A stretch of 64,000 bases of DNA from Chitinophaga varians (lineage in GTDB: Bacteria > Bacteroidota > Bacteroidia > Chitinophagales > Chitinophagaceae), in assembly GCF_012641275.1 (NCBI RefSeq), contig NZ_JABAIA010000002.1, positions 1,178,001 to 1,242,000 of the forward strand, given 5' to 3'. The position numbers and the translations under genes were made by a program. The notes under the pieces were generated by a model, which saw only the letters and a list, made by a program, of their open reading frames with translations, was not told the DNA's origin and made no database searches. Positions 7,644 through 17,300 of the stretch are shown here, piece by piece (position 1 is the first letter of the stretch; every line of letters begins with the position of its first letter).

Positions 7644-9428
7644 ATGCACACATTCCATATACCTGTGATGGGACTGGCTTATACGATCGACAGCCCCGTT
7701 AAAGTAGCGCGGTTTGGCATCTCTTCTGTCATTTCCATCATCGAAGACCGGCTCATTGAAATGATGCGGAGCCATTATTATCCCACAATAGGAGAGACGT
7801 ACCGGCCTATTCCGGCAACGGAGCCGGACTACAGGGCGCGGCGTATTACTGATTATCTTAACCTGGTGAACCGCATCGTAAAGGAGCAGGTGGCGCAGCT
7901 CAAAAACAAAGCCTTTGAGGCCGGCTCCGAAATAGTCCGCTACTTTGAGATGTTGCCTGAACAGCATCCGCTGAAACAAACGTACCGGCAAATGACCAGT
8001 ACCACAGACGCCGGAGAAAAGGCCACTCTGGCCGCCTGCCTGCGCAGCGCCGTCAGGCCCGGCAGCATCGATGTCAACATTATGACCAAAACAGACAAAG
8101 ACAACTTCGATAAAAACGGGCAACCCATCGCAGACGGCTCCGACGCCATAGCTGCACTCAGAGGGTATGTCAACAGTGACCTCGCCGGTTCTTCCATCGT
8201 CTTTTCTGCAGGCATGAATCCCCGCCTTTACAACTACCTTGAAAAATGTCCACAGTTCAATGCAGATGCAACAGGTAACTTCAGCAAAAAAATCATCGTC
8301 AAAGTCAGCGATTTTCGTTCTGCCCTGATACAGGGAAAATACCTCGCTAAAAAAGGCATCTGGGTCAGCGAATTCAGAATTGAGTCGGGGCTGAACTGCG
8401 GCGGGCACGCCTTCCCGTCAGACGGCACACTAATGGGCCCTATTATGGAAGAATTCAAACTGCGCAGACAGGAACTCACCGACACCTTATTTGCGCTTTA
8501 CAATCCAGCCCTGGAAAACAAAGGGCTCGCCACCTTTACCTCACCACCTCCATTACATATCTCGGCACAGGGCGGCATCGGCACGGCCGCAGAAGACCAG
8601 CTGCTGCATGCCTACTACGGACTGGACAGCACCGGTTGGGGAACACCTTTCCTGCTGGTGCCCGAAGCCACCACCGTAGACGCTGACACCCGTCAACGCC
8701 TGCGCGAGGCCACCACAGCAGACCTCACCCTTAGTCACCATTCTCCGCTGGGCGCACGCTTCCATTATCTCAAAGGCAGCACGGCAGAACAAGAGCGACT
8801 GGCGCGCATTCAGGCCGGAAAACCCGGCAGCCCCTGCACGGAGAAACATCTCTCATTTAATACCGAATTCACGGAAAAGCCTGTCTGCACTGCCTCCCGT
8901 CAGTACCAGCGCCTCAAAGTGGCACAGCTGCAATCACTCCAACTGCCGGAGGATGTCTATACGGAGCAACTGGAAGCTGTGCTGGAAAAGGAATGTTTAT
9001 GTGTAGGCCTTAGCAATGCGGCCGCTATCGAATATGAACAAACTTTCGTGAAAGGCCGTCACGCTGTTAATATCTGCCCCGGCCCGGGCATCGCGTATTT
9101 CAACAAGGAAGTGTCGCTGCAAACAATGACCGATCATATCTATGGCCGCCGGAATATCCTGGAAGGAAACGCAAGACCGCATATGTTCATCACAGAACTG
9201 AAACTGTACCTGGACTACCTGACAGAACAACTGGAAAAAGCCCGGAGGCACAACACGCTCGCGCAACAACAAAAGTATTTCCGCACATTCAGTGAACAAC
9301 TCACCAAAGGAATAGATTACTACCACCAATTAACAACAACGGGCGTATTGCCGGTGGAATTATTAACAGGACTCGAAGAGGCGAACCTGCAACTGACGAA
9401 TATTGTAGCGGCATATGCGCTGGCATAG
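7644..9428 (+). CDS. Uncharacterised 594-residue protein, Rrf2-operator controlled
   Basis: I do not recognise this protein with certainty. It has no signal peptide or membrane segment, so it should be cytoplasmic. The start PVMGLAYTIDSPVKVARFGI and the motif LNCGGHAFPSDG are loosely reminiscent of nitronate monooxygenase or other flavin TIM-barrel enzymes, but I cannot trace the full fold. Several Cys-containing motifs (GSPCTEKH, KPVCTASR, KECLCVGL, NICPGPGI) lie in the second half and could bind a metal or an Fe-S cluster. It is transcribed divergently from queD, with the AAGGAY operator 38 bp before its start, and ends at a strong terminator, so it is probably a single-gene unit. A role in the response to nitrogen oxides is an inference from regulation only. 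Confidence 0.85.
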   Translation: MHTFHIPVMGLAYTIDSPVKVARFGISSVISIIEDRLIEMMRSHYYPTIGETYRPIPATEPDYRARRITDYLNLVNRIVKEQVAQLKNKAFEAGSEIVRYFEMLPEQHPLKQTYRQMTSTTDAGEKATLAACLRSAVRPGSIDVNIMTKTDKDNFDKNGQPIADGSDAIAALRGYVNSDLAGSSIVFSAGMNPRLYNYLEKCPQFNADATGNFSKKIIVKVSDFRSALIQGKYLAKKGIWVSEFRIESGLNCGGHAFPSDGTLMGPIMEEFKLRRQELTDTLFALYNPALENKGLATFTSPPPLHISAQGGIGTAAEDQLLHAYYGLDSTGWGTPFLLVPEATTVDADTRQRLREATTADLTLSHHSPLGARFHYLKGSTAEQERLARIQAGKPGSPCTEKHLSFNTEFTEKPVCTASRQYQRLKVAQLQSLQLPEDVYTEQLEAVLEKECLCVGLSNAAAIEYEQTFVKGRHAVNICPGPGIAYFNKEVSLQTMTDHIYGRRNILEGNARPHMFITELKLYLDYLTEQLEKARRHNTLAQQQKYFRTFSEQLTKGIDYYHQLTTTGVLPVELLTGLEEANLQLTNIVAAYALA

Positions 9429-9469
9429 GAGCCGTCAGGCTACGGTCTGTGAAACCCATGTAATACAAT

Positions 9470-9503
9470 GGGTGTCTCAAATTATCAGAGACACCCTGTT
9501 TTT
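9470..9503 (+). terminator. Rho-independent terminator of the 594-aa gene
   Basis: GGGTGTCTC and GAGACACCC form a perfect 9-bp stem with a 9-base loop, followed by TGTTTTT. It lies 42 bp after the stop codon. Confidence 0.82.
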
Positions 9504-9641
9504 CCCATTGTTGATAATTTCAAAGAGCGGCTCCACCTTTTTTCTAAGCGCGTAAAACCAATCAATTCCACGGTAAGACGCTGGCAGACAATACCATATA
9601 TCCTCCACACGCCGCGCGGCAAATGGCAGCCTGCCTTATTT

Positions 9642-9655
9642 GGATTTTAAAATCC
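9642..9655. promoter_or_regulatory. Palindrome upstream of the TlpA-like gene
   Basis: GGATTTTAAAATCC is a perfect 14-bp palindrome 33 bp before the start at 9689. It could be an operator or simply part of an AT-rich promoter; no matching regulator is evident. Confidence 0.3.
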
Positions 9656-9688
9656 TATATTCAGTTGATATGATTTAATGCTGTTTGT

Positions 9689-10828
9689 ATGCTGAAACAT
9701 TTGGCTAACCTATTTATATTTTTGCTGCTCGTGACAGGAACCGGCTGTAAAGCACCGGTTATTGATAAGAAAATAGAAATCATCGGGCATATCAAAAACA
9801 TTCCGAATGGAAAGGTATACCTGGCCAATGCCTTTCGCTGGGATGTCTTCCTGGATTCCGCTGTTGTTAAGAACGACTCCTTTTGCTTCCGGATGACGGT
9901 ACCGCCATCTTTCGAACCATACTATGCCTGCATCAGCTATATTGACTCTGCAGGCAGGACCAGAAGTTTCAGTTATATCAACCGGGTGCTTACCACAGAA
10001 AAGCAGGGATACCGGCACAGCGCTTTTGTGCTGGAACCTGGTGTTATTTCCATTAACGGAGCCCTGGTCTGTCGCACAGAGCAGGGTATCTTCTATTGTG
10101 ACGGCATGGAAATAAAGGCCGGTAAAGAAACGGAAGTCATGTATAAGCACCAGATGACTGGCTTTGGCCGGTTAGGCACTTCAGATTCTTCCAGACGTGC
10201 TGCTATCATCAGAAGGTACAGCCGTGATATTAAGGAATACCCTATGGCCTATACGCTGTTGCAGAATATATATGACGCTAAGGAAGAATATACGGACAGG
10301 GAACTGGAAAACCTGCTCTCGCTGTTTAATAAAGAAGTACAACATTCCGGAACGGCAGCCCGGCTGAAAAGCTTTATGGATACGAGGACCAATTTCCGCA
10401 AGGAGCCATCGGCACTTGTGGCGACTGACACTGCCGGCAACAAAAAAAACTGGATAGCCGGTTCTTCACGGTATAACCTGCTCGTCTTTTGGGCAAGCTG
10501 GTGCGGTCCCTGCAGGTCCGAAATTCCTGTGCTGAAAAACATTCACGCAAAGTTCAACGATAAAGATGTTCACATGACCAGCATATCCATTGATAAAAAT
10601 ACGGCGGACTGGATGAAGGCTGTCAGGTTGGAAGCGATGTCCTGGGAACAGGTAAAAGTAGACAGCGCAGGCATCACTCGTGTAAAGGAAGGGTTTAATT
10701 TTTCCGCTATCCCGTTAACTGTCATAACAGATCATACCGGAAAAGAGATCAAACGATACTCCGGCTTTGGCGGCAATACCGAAAAAGAACTGATTTCTCT
10801 GTTTGAAGAACTCTTAAAAAATAAATGA
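9689..10828 (+). CDS. TlpA-like thioredoxin-fold lipoprotein with N-terminal DUF4369-type domain
   Basis: A protein of 379 residues. The N-terminus MLKHLANLFIFLLLVTGTGC is a lipoprotein signal. The first part (about residues 30-130, with GHIKNIPNGKVYLAN) resembles the DUF4369 beta-sandwich common in Bacteroidota thiol-disulphide proteins. The C-terminal third is a thioredoxin fold with active site WCGPC (in FWASWCGPCRSEIP, about residues 269-282) and a cis-proline region, SAIPLTV. It probably reduces or isomerises disulphides of envelope proteins. It is a single gene that converges on an EamA-family gene, and it has no evident link to the nos cluster besides proximity. Confidence 0.9.
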   Translation: MLKHLANLFIFLLLVTGTGCKAPVIDKKIEIIGHIKNIPNGKVYLANAFRWDVFLDSAVVKNDSFCFRMTVPPSFEPYYACISYIDSAGRTRSFSYINRVLTTEKQGYRHSAFVLEPGVISINGALVCRTEQGIFYCDGMEIKAGKETEVMYKHQMTGFGRLGTSDSSRRAAIIRRYSRDIKEYPMAYTLLQNIYDAKEEYTDRELENLLSLFNKEVQHSGTAARLKSFMDTRTNFRKEPSALVATDTAGNKKNWIAGSSRYNLLVFWASWCGPCRSEIPVLKNIHAKFNDKDVHMTSISIDKNTADWMKAVRLEAMSWEQVKVDSAGITRVKEGFNFSAIPLTVITDHTGKEIKRYSGFGGNTEKELISLFEELLKNK

Positions 10829-10855
10829 CAGGCTTGTTTCACCATAGCCCGACCT

Positions 10856-11758
10856 TTAGGCCTGGGAGACGCCTGCGTTCTGCGCCAGCCTGCGCTTCTG
10901 CCTGATAGAAATCACCGTTTGCAAAACAACGGAAATACCTACCAGCAATAGTCCTGCATAAAACGCACCATTTACCTGCTTGCCTTCTCCAAAGAACAGG
11001 AATGCCACGGTGATCGCGTAAATCGGTTCCATATTGAAACTCAGGTTCACGGTAAATGCAGGGATGCGCTTTAGAGACTCTGCAAACATGATGTATAGCC
11101 CAACTGTGCATATCAGGGATAACAGTAACAGATATACGGTGTCTTCCATACCGGGAAAAACGCTTTTCACCGGGAAGTAATGGAGATAGACCGGTAATAA
11201 AACACCCCAGCCGATACAGCCGCCCATCATCTGGTAATAGTTGATCAGTTTACTGTCATATTGCTTTACCAGCCGCTCATTGTAAATAGTGTACAGCGCG
11301 GCAAACGCTGATGAAACAGTGCCCAGCGCGATGCCCAGCTGGTAAGACACATCGAAATGAAAAATAAGGCTGATGCCCAGCAAGGTAAAGAGGCTTAATA
11401 CCAACTCGGTGACTGCGAATTTCTTCCTGTTGATCAGCGGCGAAAAGATCGCAGTGAAGAAACTGGTCAGACAGTAACAGACCGCCCCAATGGAAATATT
11501 ACCGTATTTGATGCTGCCATAAAAGAATATCCAGTGAATAGTGATCAGCAAACCTACTTTAGCAATATCCAGTTTCTCGCGGGTGGTAATGGCAGTACTC
11601 ACCTTAAACAACTTCACAATCAGAAACAGCCAGACAAACGAAAAAAATATCCTGTACCAGACCAGCAGTCCTTCGTTGAGCGAAATAAGTTTTCCGAGTA
11701 TTCCGGTGAAAGCGGCGATGAACACCGAAAAGTGTAAGATGAAATATGTTTTTTTCAT
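10856..11758 (-). CDS. EamA/DMT-family inner-membrane transporter
   Basis: A protein of 300 residues with about ten transmembrane segments in two repeats of five, as in the drug/metabolite transporter superfamily (EamA, RhaT-like). The second repeat contains RIPAFTVNLSFNMEPIYAI, the typical family segment with a conserved proline and N/E residues near the end. The substrate cannot be told; the family exports amino acids, metabolites or drugs. It stands alone on the minus strand, convergent with the TlpA-like gene and downstream of the REP-like hairpins at 11877-11940. An inverted repeat at 11800-11819 lies 42 bp upstream of its start. Confidence 0.88.
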   Translation of the reverse strand: MKKTYFILHFSVFIAAFTGILGKLISLNEGLLVWYRIFFSFVWLFLIVKLFKVSTAITTREKLDIAKVGLLITIHWIFFYGSIKYGNISIGAVCYCLTSFFTAIFSPLINRKKFAVTELVLSLFTLLGISLIFHFDVSYQLGIALGTVSSAFAALYTIYNERLVKQYDSKLINYYQMMGGCIGWGVLLPVYLHYFPVKSVFPGMEDTVYLLLLSLICTVGLYIMFAESLKRIPAFTVNLSFNMEPIYAITVAFLFFGEGKQVNGAFYAGLLLVGISVVLQTVISIRQKRRLAQNAGVSQA

Positions 11759-11799
11759 AAAGGGTTCTCCGTCCGCACTTGCGGAGCTGCTGTATCAAT

Positions 11800-11819
11800 A
11801 TAACAAACAAAATTGTTAT
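11800..11819. promoter_or_regulatory. Inverted repeat upstream of the EamA gene
   Basis: ATAACAA and TTGTTAT are separated by six bases, giving a 20-bp palindrome 42 bp before the EamA start. The size and place suit an operator of a LysR- or TetR-type regulator, but no partner gene is adjacent. Confidence 0.3.
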
Positions 11820-11876
11820 CGGGGGATTATTATTTCGTCTGCTGCAGCGGGCGTTTATGCGTTCCGGATAGTAGTA

Positions 11877-11940
11877 GCCCCGGGCGTGAAGCCCGGGGCG
11901 TTGTAAAACGTGCATCATTACATTCCGATGAATCGGGATG
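11877..11940. repeat. Pair of REP-like hairpins
   Basis: Bases 11877-11899 form a perfect 9-bp stem (GCCCCGGGC / GCCCGGGGC) with loop GTGAA. Bases 11921-11940 form a second hairpin (CATTCCGAT / ATCGGGATG, one G-T pair). There is no T-run on either side, so these look like extragenic palindromes rather than terminators. The first resembles the CCCAGGGC hairpin at 28114-28133 in design. Confidence 0.55.
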
Positions 11941-11956
11941 ACATTTTTCCAGGTAT

Positions 11957-12664
11957 TTATAAAGTTGGCCGGCTGGCGTAGTCCAGCCACAGGTCATCTA
12001 ATGTTTTGCCTGTCTGGGCTTGCCAGATGCCGGCGGAATAGGTTTTGCCCCGCATGCTTGCGTCCAGTGTTTTAACCAGTTTATCGTTGACATTTTTTTC
12101 GAGCCATACGAGGAAACGCGCGGTAATGCGGTAGCTGTTGTCGTACCGTTGTGACGGGTTGTAGTCGGGCATGGCCCAGCCTGCGCCGGCATTGTCGAGG
12201 CCATAACGGTAACGCACATAGTCTGCGATGCCTTCAGTGAGCCAGCCGGGGCCGGCTCCTCCCGGGTACGCCTGTACGATATGCATGACTTCATGTGTCA
12301 CCACGTCGATGTCGCCGGGGTGCTGCCGGAACCATTCGGGATTATAGACCACGCGGCCGCCACTGGTGGCGGCCACGCCGGTATAACCTGGGTCTATCAC
12401 GAAAGTGACCTTCTGCAGCGTGTTAGGGTTGTAGGCATTGGCCAGCACAGGATACACGGTGAAGAAAGTATTGATCATCCTTTCTTTTACCTGTTTGTCG
12501 AAAGCCGGCGACTGGTTGATGAACACCAGCGTATAGTCGCCACGGGTGATGGAATCGGTGGTGACGGCTATCGTTATGGCTTCCGGTGCCGGGGTGCTGT
12601 TGTCGTGGGCACATGCATGGATGAACAGGCCAGTGCTGAGTATCAGTAATCGGATCGTTTTCAT
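11957..12664 (-). CDS. Basic secretory protein (BSP) family putative metallopeptidase, lipoprotein
   Basis: A protein of 235 residues from the ATG at 12664, one base after the susD stop. The start at 12679 would overlap susD and hide the signal. It has a lipoprotein signal, MKTIRLLILSTGLFIHAC. The zinc-site motif HEVMH (HExxH, in VVTHEVMHIVQAY) is followed by WLTEGIADYVRYRYG, where the downstream glutamate is the likely third ligand. This is the pattern of the plant basic secretory protein/peptidase family. As the third gene of a SusC-SusD operon it is probably surface exposed and may act on peptides or glycoproteins taken up by the pair. Peptidase activity is inferred from the motif. Confidence 0.88.
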   Translation of the reverse strand: MKTIRLLILSTGLFIHACAHDNSTPAPEAITIAVTTDSITRGDYTLVFINQSPAFDKQVKERMINTFFTVYPVLANAYNPNTLQKVTFVIDPGYTGVAATSGGRVVYNPEWFRQHPGDIDVVTHEVMHIVQAYPGGAGPGWLTEGIADYVRYRYGLDNAGAGWAMPDYNPSQRYDNSYRITARFLVWLEKNVNDKLVKTLDASMRGKTYSAGIWQAQTGKTLDDLWLDYASRPTL

Positions 12665-12665
12665 G

Positions 12666-14384
12666 TTACCAGCCCTCATTTTGTTTTAACTGAGTGTTAC
12701 GCAGGGTTTCGTCTGTGGTGATGGGGATAACGTACATCGCATTACGCCACAGCCGGTCTTCCACTTTAAAGCGCTCATAGCGGTAGCCGCCCGGTGCGGT
12801 GGCGTCGGCGATGGGCTTCATGCCCCAGATGTTTTTTTCGGTGTTCTCTGCGATCTTCCAGCGGCGCACGTCCCAGAAGCGGTGGTTCTCAAAGCTCAGT
12901 TCTATTCTCCTTTCGTTACGGATGCGTTTACGCATATCGGCCTGTGTCAGTCCGGCGGGCAGTGGTGGCTGACCGGCACGGGCACGTATCAGGTTGACGT
13001 ATTTGGTGATATCTGCATTACCGGGATCGTATTCGTTGAGTGCTTCTGCATAACTGAGATAAAACTCCGCCAGCCGGAAAAAGATGCCATGCACATCGCG
13101 GCCCGGGCCCTGGTTGATGGTAATACTTTCGTTGGCCAGTTTACGGCAGTAGTAACCGGTACGGCTATGGTCTGTTTGTGTGCTTTGTTCGTCTTTCCCT
13201 CTTTCAAACGTTTCTATTTTCCTTCCTTTCCAGGGGGCGCCGTTGTAGCTGATATCAGTATAGAACCTTGGATCACGGCCTGCATAGGGCTGGGCGGGAT
13301 CATAGCCGGAAGCAGGATCGCTGATGGGCAGGCCATTGGCCATTTCGTAGTCGTCCACAAGGTTCTGTGTGGGAGCGCAACCGGACCAGCCGTTGCTGCC
13401 ATAAGGGAAAATGTAGCGGTCATAGTCCTGGTTGGTTTCTTTCATCCGCACCCAGATGACTTCCGGGCTTAGCAGGGTGTTACTGGTGAACATGGTCTGC
13501 CTGTCTGCCAGCGTGTTTTCCAGCCGGTAGGCGACACCTCCCTGCGGTGTCTGGAGGTCTATCACTGCTTTGGCTGCTGCGGCGGCTTTGCGCCATTTTT
13601 CCGGATCGGAGGCGGTGTTGTTGGAGCTGATATCGGCAAGGAATCCGTTTTTGCCGGCGATGGCCCAGAGCGGGCTGGCGCTGTACAGCAGCATGCGCGC
13701 TTTGAGCGCCAGGCAGGTGCCTTTGGTGACGCGGCCTATCTGCGTGGAGGAATAGCTGACAGGCAACCGTTTCATCGCTTCATCACAATCGGCCAGTATC
13801 TGGTTGATGCAGGCGTCGTAGGCGCTGCGTGGCTGGTTAAGGGCTTTCTGGTCGTTCTGGTCGATCGTTTTGGTAACGATGATCACGCCACCGAACTGAC
13901 GTACCTGCTCTGCCAGGTAATAAGCCCGCAGGAAATATACTTCACCGATGCGGTTCTCCAGCGAGCCGGGATTGTTGGCGTCATCAGGGGTTTTATACTG
14001 CGCAATGCCTTCCAGTATGGCGTTAGCCTGACGGATAGCGACATAGTTATCGCGCCACGTATTGCCGATAGGGTTATTGTTGCCGGACCAGGAGCCGTTG
14101 TTAAAGCTCATGGAAGCCATCCAGTTGGAGGCGTCTTTGGCCTCGTCTGTGCCGGATGACATGGAATAACCGCCGAGGTACGTATAGGCGCCGCGCAACC
14201 GGGAATAGAGGTTGTTGACCACCTGGTCCGTCATCGCGAAATTGGTGAAGATGTCTTTGTCCTGTTGCTGGGTGGTGGCGGCCCTGTCAAGAAACCCTTT
14301 TTTGCAGGCGCTGAAAGTAAGGGTGGCCACTACACAGAAGAACATGATTTTTTTATAGAGAGATGGATATTGCATAACGTTCAT
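12666..14384 (-). CDS. SusD/RagB-family outer-membrane nutrient-binding lipoprotein
   Basis: A protein of 572 residues. The lipoprotein signal ends TLTFSAC, followed by KKGFLDR, the usual SusD start. The N-terminal helical TPR-like region (EVYFLRAYYLAEQVRQFGG) and the C-terminal RNERRIELSFENHRFWDVRRW motif are classic SusD features. SusD forms the lid of the SusC pore and binds the substrate at the cell surface. It starts 3 bases after the susC stop; an alternative ATG at 14375 is equally possible and would shorten it by three residues. The substrate is unknown: the only enzyme in the operon is the BSP-type peptidase, so protein-derived material is a reasonable guess. Confidence 0.96.
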   Translation of the reverse strand: MNVMQYPSLYKKIMFFCVVATLTFSACKKGFLDRAATTQQQDKDIFTNFAMTDQVVNNLYSRLRGAYTYLGGYSMSSGTDEAKDASNWMASMSFNNGSWSGNNNPIGNTWRDNYVAIRQANAILEGIAQYKTPDDANNPGSLENRIGEVYFLRAYYLAEQVRQFGGVIIVTKTIDQNDQKALNQPRSAYDACINQILADCDEAMKRLPVSYSSTQIGRVTKGTCLALKARMLLYSASPLWAIAGKNGFLADISSNNTASDPEKWRKAAAAAKAVIDLQTPQGGVAYRLENTLADRQTMFTSNTLLSPEVIWVRMKETNQDYDRYIFPYGSNGWSGCAPTQNLVDDYEMANGLPISDPASGYDPAQPYAGRDPRFYTDISYNGAPWKGRKIETFERGKDEQSTQTDHSRTGYYCRKLANESITINQGPGRDVHGIFFRLAEFYLSYAEALNEYDPGNADITKYVNLIRARAGQPPLPAGLTQADMRKRIRNERRIELSFENHRFWDVRRWKIAENTEKNIWGMKPIADATAPGGYRYERFKVEDRLWRNAMYVIPITTDETLRNTQLKQNEGW

Positions 14385-14387
14385 TTT

Positions 14388-17300
14388 TTAGAATCTTACA
14401 TCGATACCGAAATTCCAGATGCGCTGAATAGGATACATGGCGCCGTTGCCATCACCGATTTCAGGGTCTACCTGGTAATCTTTCAGTTTGTCCCAGGTGA
14501 AGAGGTTCATACCGTTGGCGTATAAACGAACATAGGAGAGGCCCACCTGTTTTACCCAGGTTTTAGGCAGCTGGTAACCTATCTCCGCGTTTTTGAGGCG
14601 TAGATAACTGGCGTCTTTTACCCAGAAGGAAGAGCCCCGGTGGTTGTTGCCGTTGGTATTGCTGTGCAGGCGCGGATAGGTGGCGGTGGCAGCTGTCTCC
14701 GGTGTCCAGCGGCCCAGGTGGAAGGGCTTCACTTTACCACCCTGGAAAAATTCATACACCGCTTCGTTGTTGAGCATTACATCGGTATGGGCGGCACCCT
14801 GGAACAACAGGGACACGTCGAAACCTTTGTAAGCCGCTCCCAGTGTGGCGCCGAACATGATCTCCGGCGTACGGGCGTAACCGATAGCTGTTTCATCGAA
14901 GTCTGACTGGATGAAGTCGTACTCTTTGCCGGTAAGTTTCTTGTATTTGAAATCACCCGGGCCATAGGCGGAGAAGTTCTGGAAAGGGCTGTTGTCTATA
15001 TCGGCCTGGTCTTTAAAAAATCCTTCAGAGATAAGGCCGAATTTGGTGCCGATTGGGTGACCGGTGCGTTTCATCCAGGGATAGGCCCGTGCCACTTCAT
15101 CCTGGTACACGATGTTGTTACGGGCGAAAGTGACATTGGGTTTGATGAAGTAATGCACCTGGCCGATAGTGTTTTCGTGGCTCAGCTCCAGCTCAAATCC
15201 TTTGTTGTCCACAATACCGATGTTCTGTGCTTTGATGTCCTGACCAAATACATCAGAAAGAGTGTTGCGGCGGATGAGGATTTTGCTTCTGCGTTGGGTG
15301 AACAGATCGAGGGAGATACCCAACAGGTTGTTCCAGAAACGTGCTTCGATGGCCATATTAGCCTGACGGCCGCGCTCCCAGGTCACGCCGGGGTTGCCGA
15401 TGGCTCCCTGTTGCCAGCCGTTGGCCTGACTGGCATTGGTGCCAAAATAATACTGGCTGCCGCCACCCCAGGAAGTGAACCAGAGGAACCGGTCGCTGCC
15501 TGCCTGGTCGTTGCCTACCTCACCATAGGAGCCACGTATTTTCAGGAAGCTGATAGCTGAAATATTGTCTTTGATAAATGGTTCTTCAGACAATACCCAT
15601 CCGGCGGAGATGGATGGGAAAAAGCCGTAGCGGCTTTCTTTGGGGAAGTTTTCAGAGCCCTGGTAGGAGGCGCTGAACTCCAGCAGGTATTTCTGCATGT
15701 AATTGTAGGTGCCGCGAAAGAGCAGTGACTGGTATGCTCTCGGGATGGATGACCCGTTTTCGTTGAGGCGGCGGTTCCAGAGTACCATGGCGGTGGCTTC
15801 ATGGCGGCCAAACTGCCGGTTCCAGTTGGCGGTAGCTTCAAGGTAGGTGCTGCGGTTGGCGCCGCCGCCGTTGAAGGAACCGTTAGGGTCTATTTTGGTG
15901 TCCTGGCCGGACTGTTTATAGCTGGTGATGTTGCCCTGTGCATCGTACAGTGGTTCAAATACGGCGTAGTTGCGGGTGTAGGAGGCAGAGGGTGAATTGG
16001 TGTTGTCGTACGAGAAAGAAACTTTGGCCGTCAGGTTTTTGGTGATGATGTCCAGTTTGCGGGTGAGGGCAAAAGTTCCCTGTACGGTATTGTTATACCA
16101 GCGGCGGTATCCTTTCTGTGACAGTTCCCCGAGGATGTTGGACTGAAAGGTGCCGTTTCCCCAGAGGGAGCCGTCAGGGTTCACGATCGGATAGATGGGC
16201 GCCATGCGGTTGGCCAGGTTCATGATGGTACTGGCAGAGTTGTTGCCATCGCGGCGGTCGGTCATGATACCGGCAATGTCTACACGGGCGGCCAGGTCGG
16301 GAGTGATGTCTACGTCTACATTGGCGCGCAGGTTGTACCGTTTCATGTTATTGTTGCCGGTGTAGCCGTCCTGGTTTTCTTTGGTGTGGGCATAAAGGCC
16401 GTCCTGCACGTTGTAGCCGGCGGAGATGAAGTAACGCGCGATGTTGTTGCCGCCGCTGACGTTGAGGTTGCCCTGCGCTACGGTGGACGGTTTCATGATG
16501 AACTTATAATAATCGGTGTTGGGCAGTTTCCCGCTTTTATAGCCGTCCAGCTGCGCCTGTGTGAACGCTGGCTGGGCGCCGTCATTTTTCAGTGCTTCAT
16601 TGAGCAGGGACGCATAGTCGTAGGAACCGAGATATTGCGGCAGGCGGGTGGCTTCGGTGATGCCTGTGGATGCACGGAAATTGACAGAGGGGGCGCCGGC
16701 CTTGCCTCTTTTGGTGGTGATGAGAATGGCCCCGTTGGCGCCGCGCATGCCCAGTACGGCGGTGGCGGCGGCATCTTTCAGGATGGTGAGTGTTTCGATA
16801 TCGTTCGGGTCTACGTAGTCCATGGGTCTTTCGATACCGTCTACCATGATGATGGGGGAGGCGCCGTTAAGCGTGCCTACGCCGCGGATGTACAGGTTGC
16901 TGGCATCTACGCCGGGCTCGCCGCTTCGCTGGGTGGTGATAAGGCCGGGAAGGCGTCCTGCCAGCGCGTTGGTGAGGTTGGACACGGGGCTTTGCACCAG
17001 TTCCTTGGTGCTGATGGAAGCGATGGCGCCGGTAACGGTAGCTTTTTTCTGTTGACCGTAAGCCACTACCACTACGTCTTTCAGGCCGAGGCTGGAGGGC
17101 ATCATGGTCACATCGGTTTGATTGGAGGCGGATATTTCCACTTCCCTGGTTTCATAACCGATGAAGGAGAACACCAGTGTTTTCATATTGGCGGGCACCT
17201 GTATGCTGTAGGTGCCGTCGCTTTGTGTTTGTGTGCCTCTGCTGGTGCCTTTTACCTGTACAGAAACGCCTGGGAGTACCACGTTGGTTTTGTTTTCCAT

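Noticed and set aside
7542..8408. Open upstream extension of the queD frame, making a 432-residue protein
   Set aside because: It is antisense to the 594-aa gene and crosses the operator at 7589. The known family starts at the ATG at 7541.
9468..9650. 60-residue plus-strand frame after the 594-aa gene
   Set aside because: It begins inside the terminator stem and shows no protein-like pattern.
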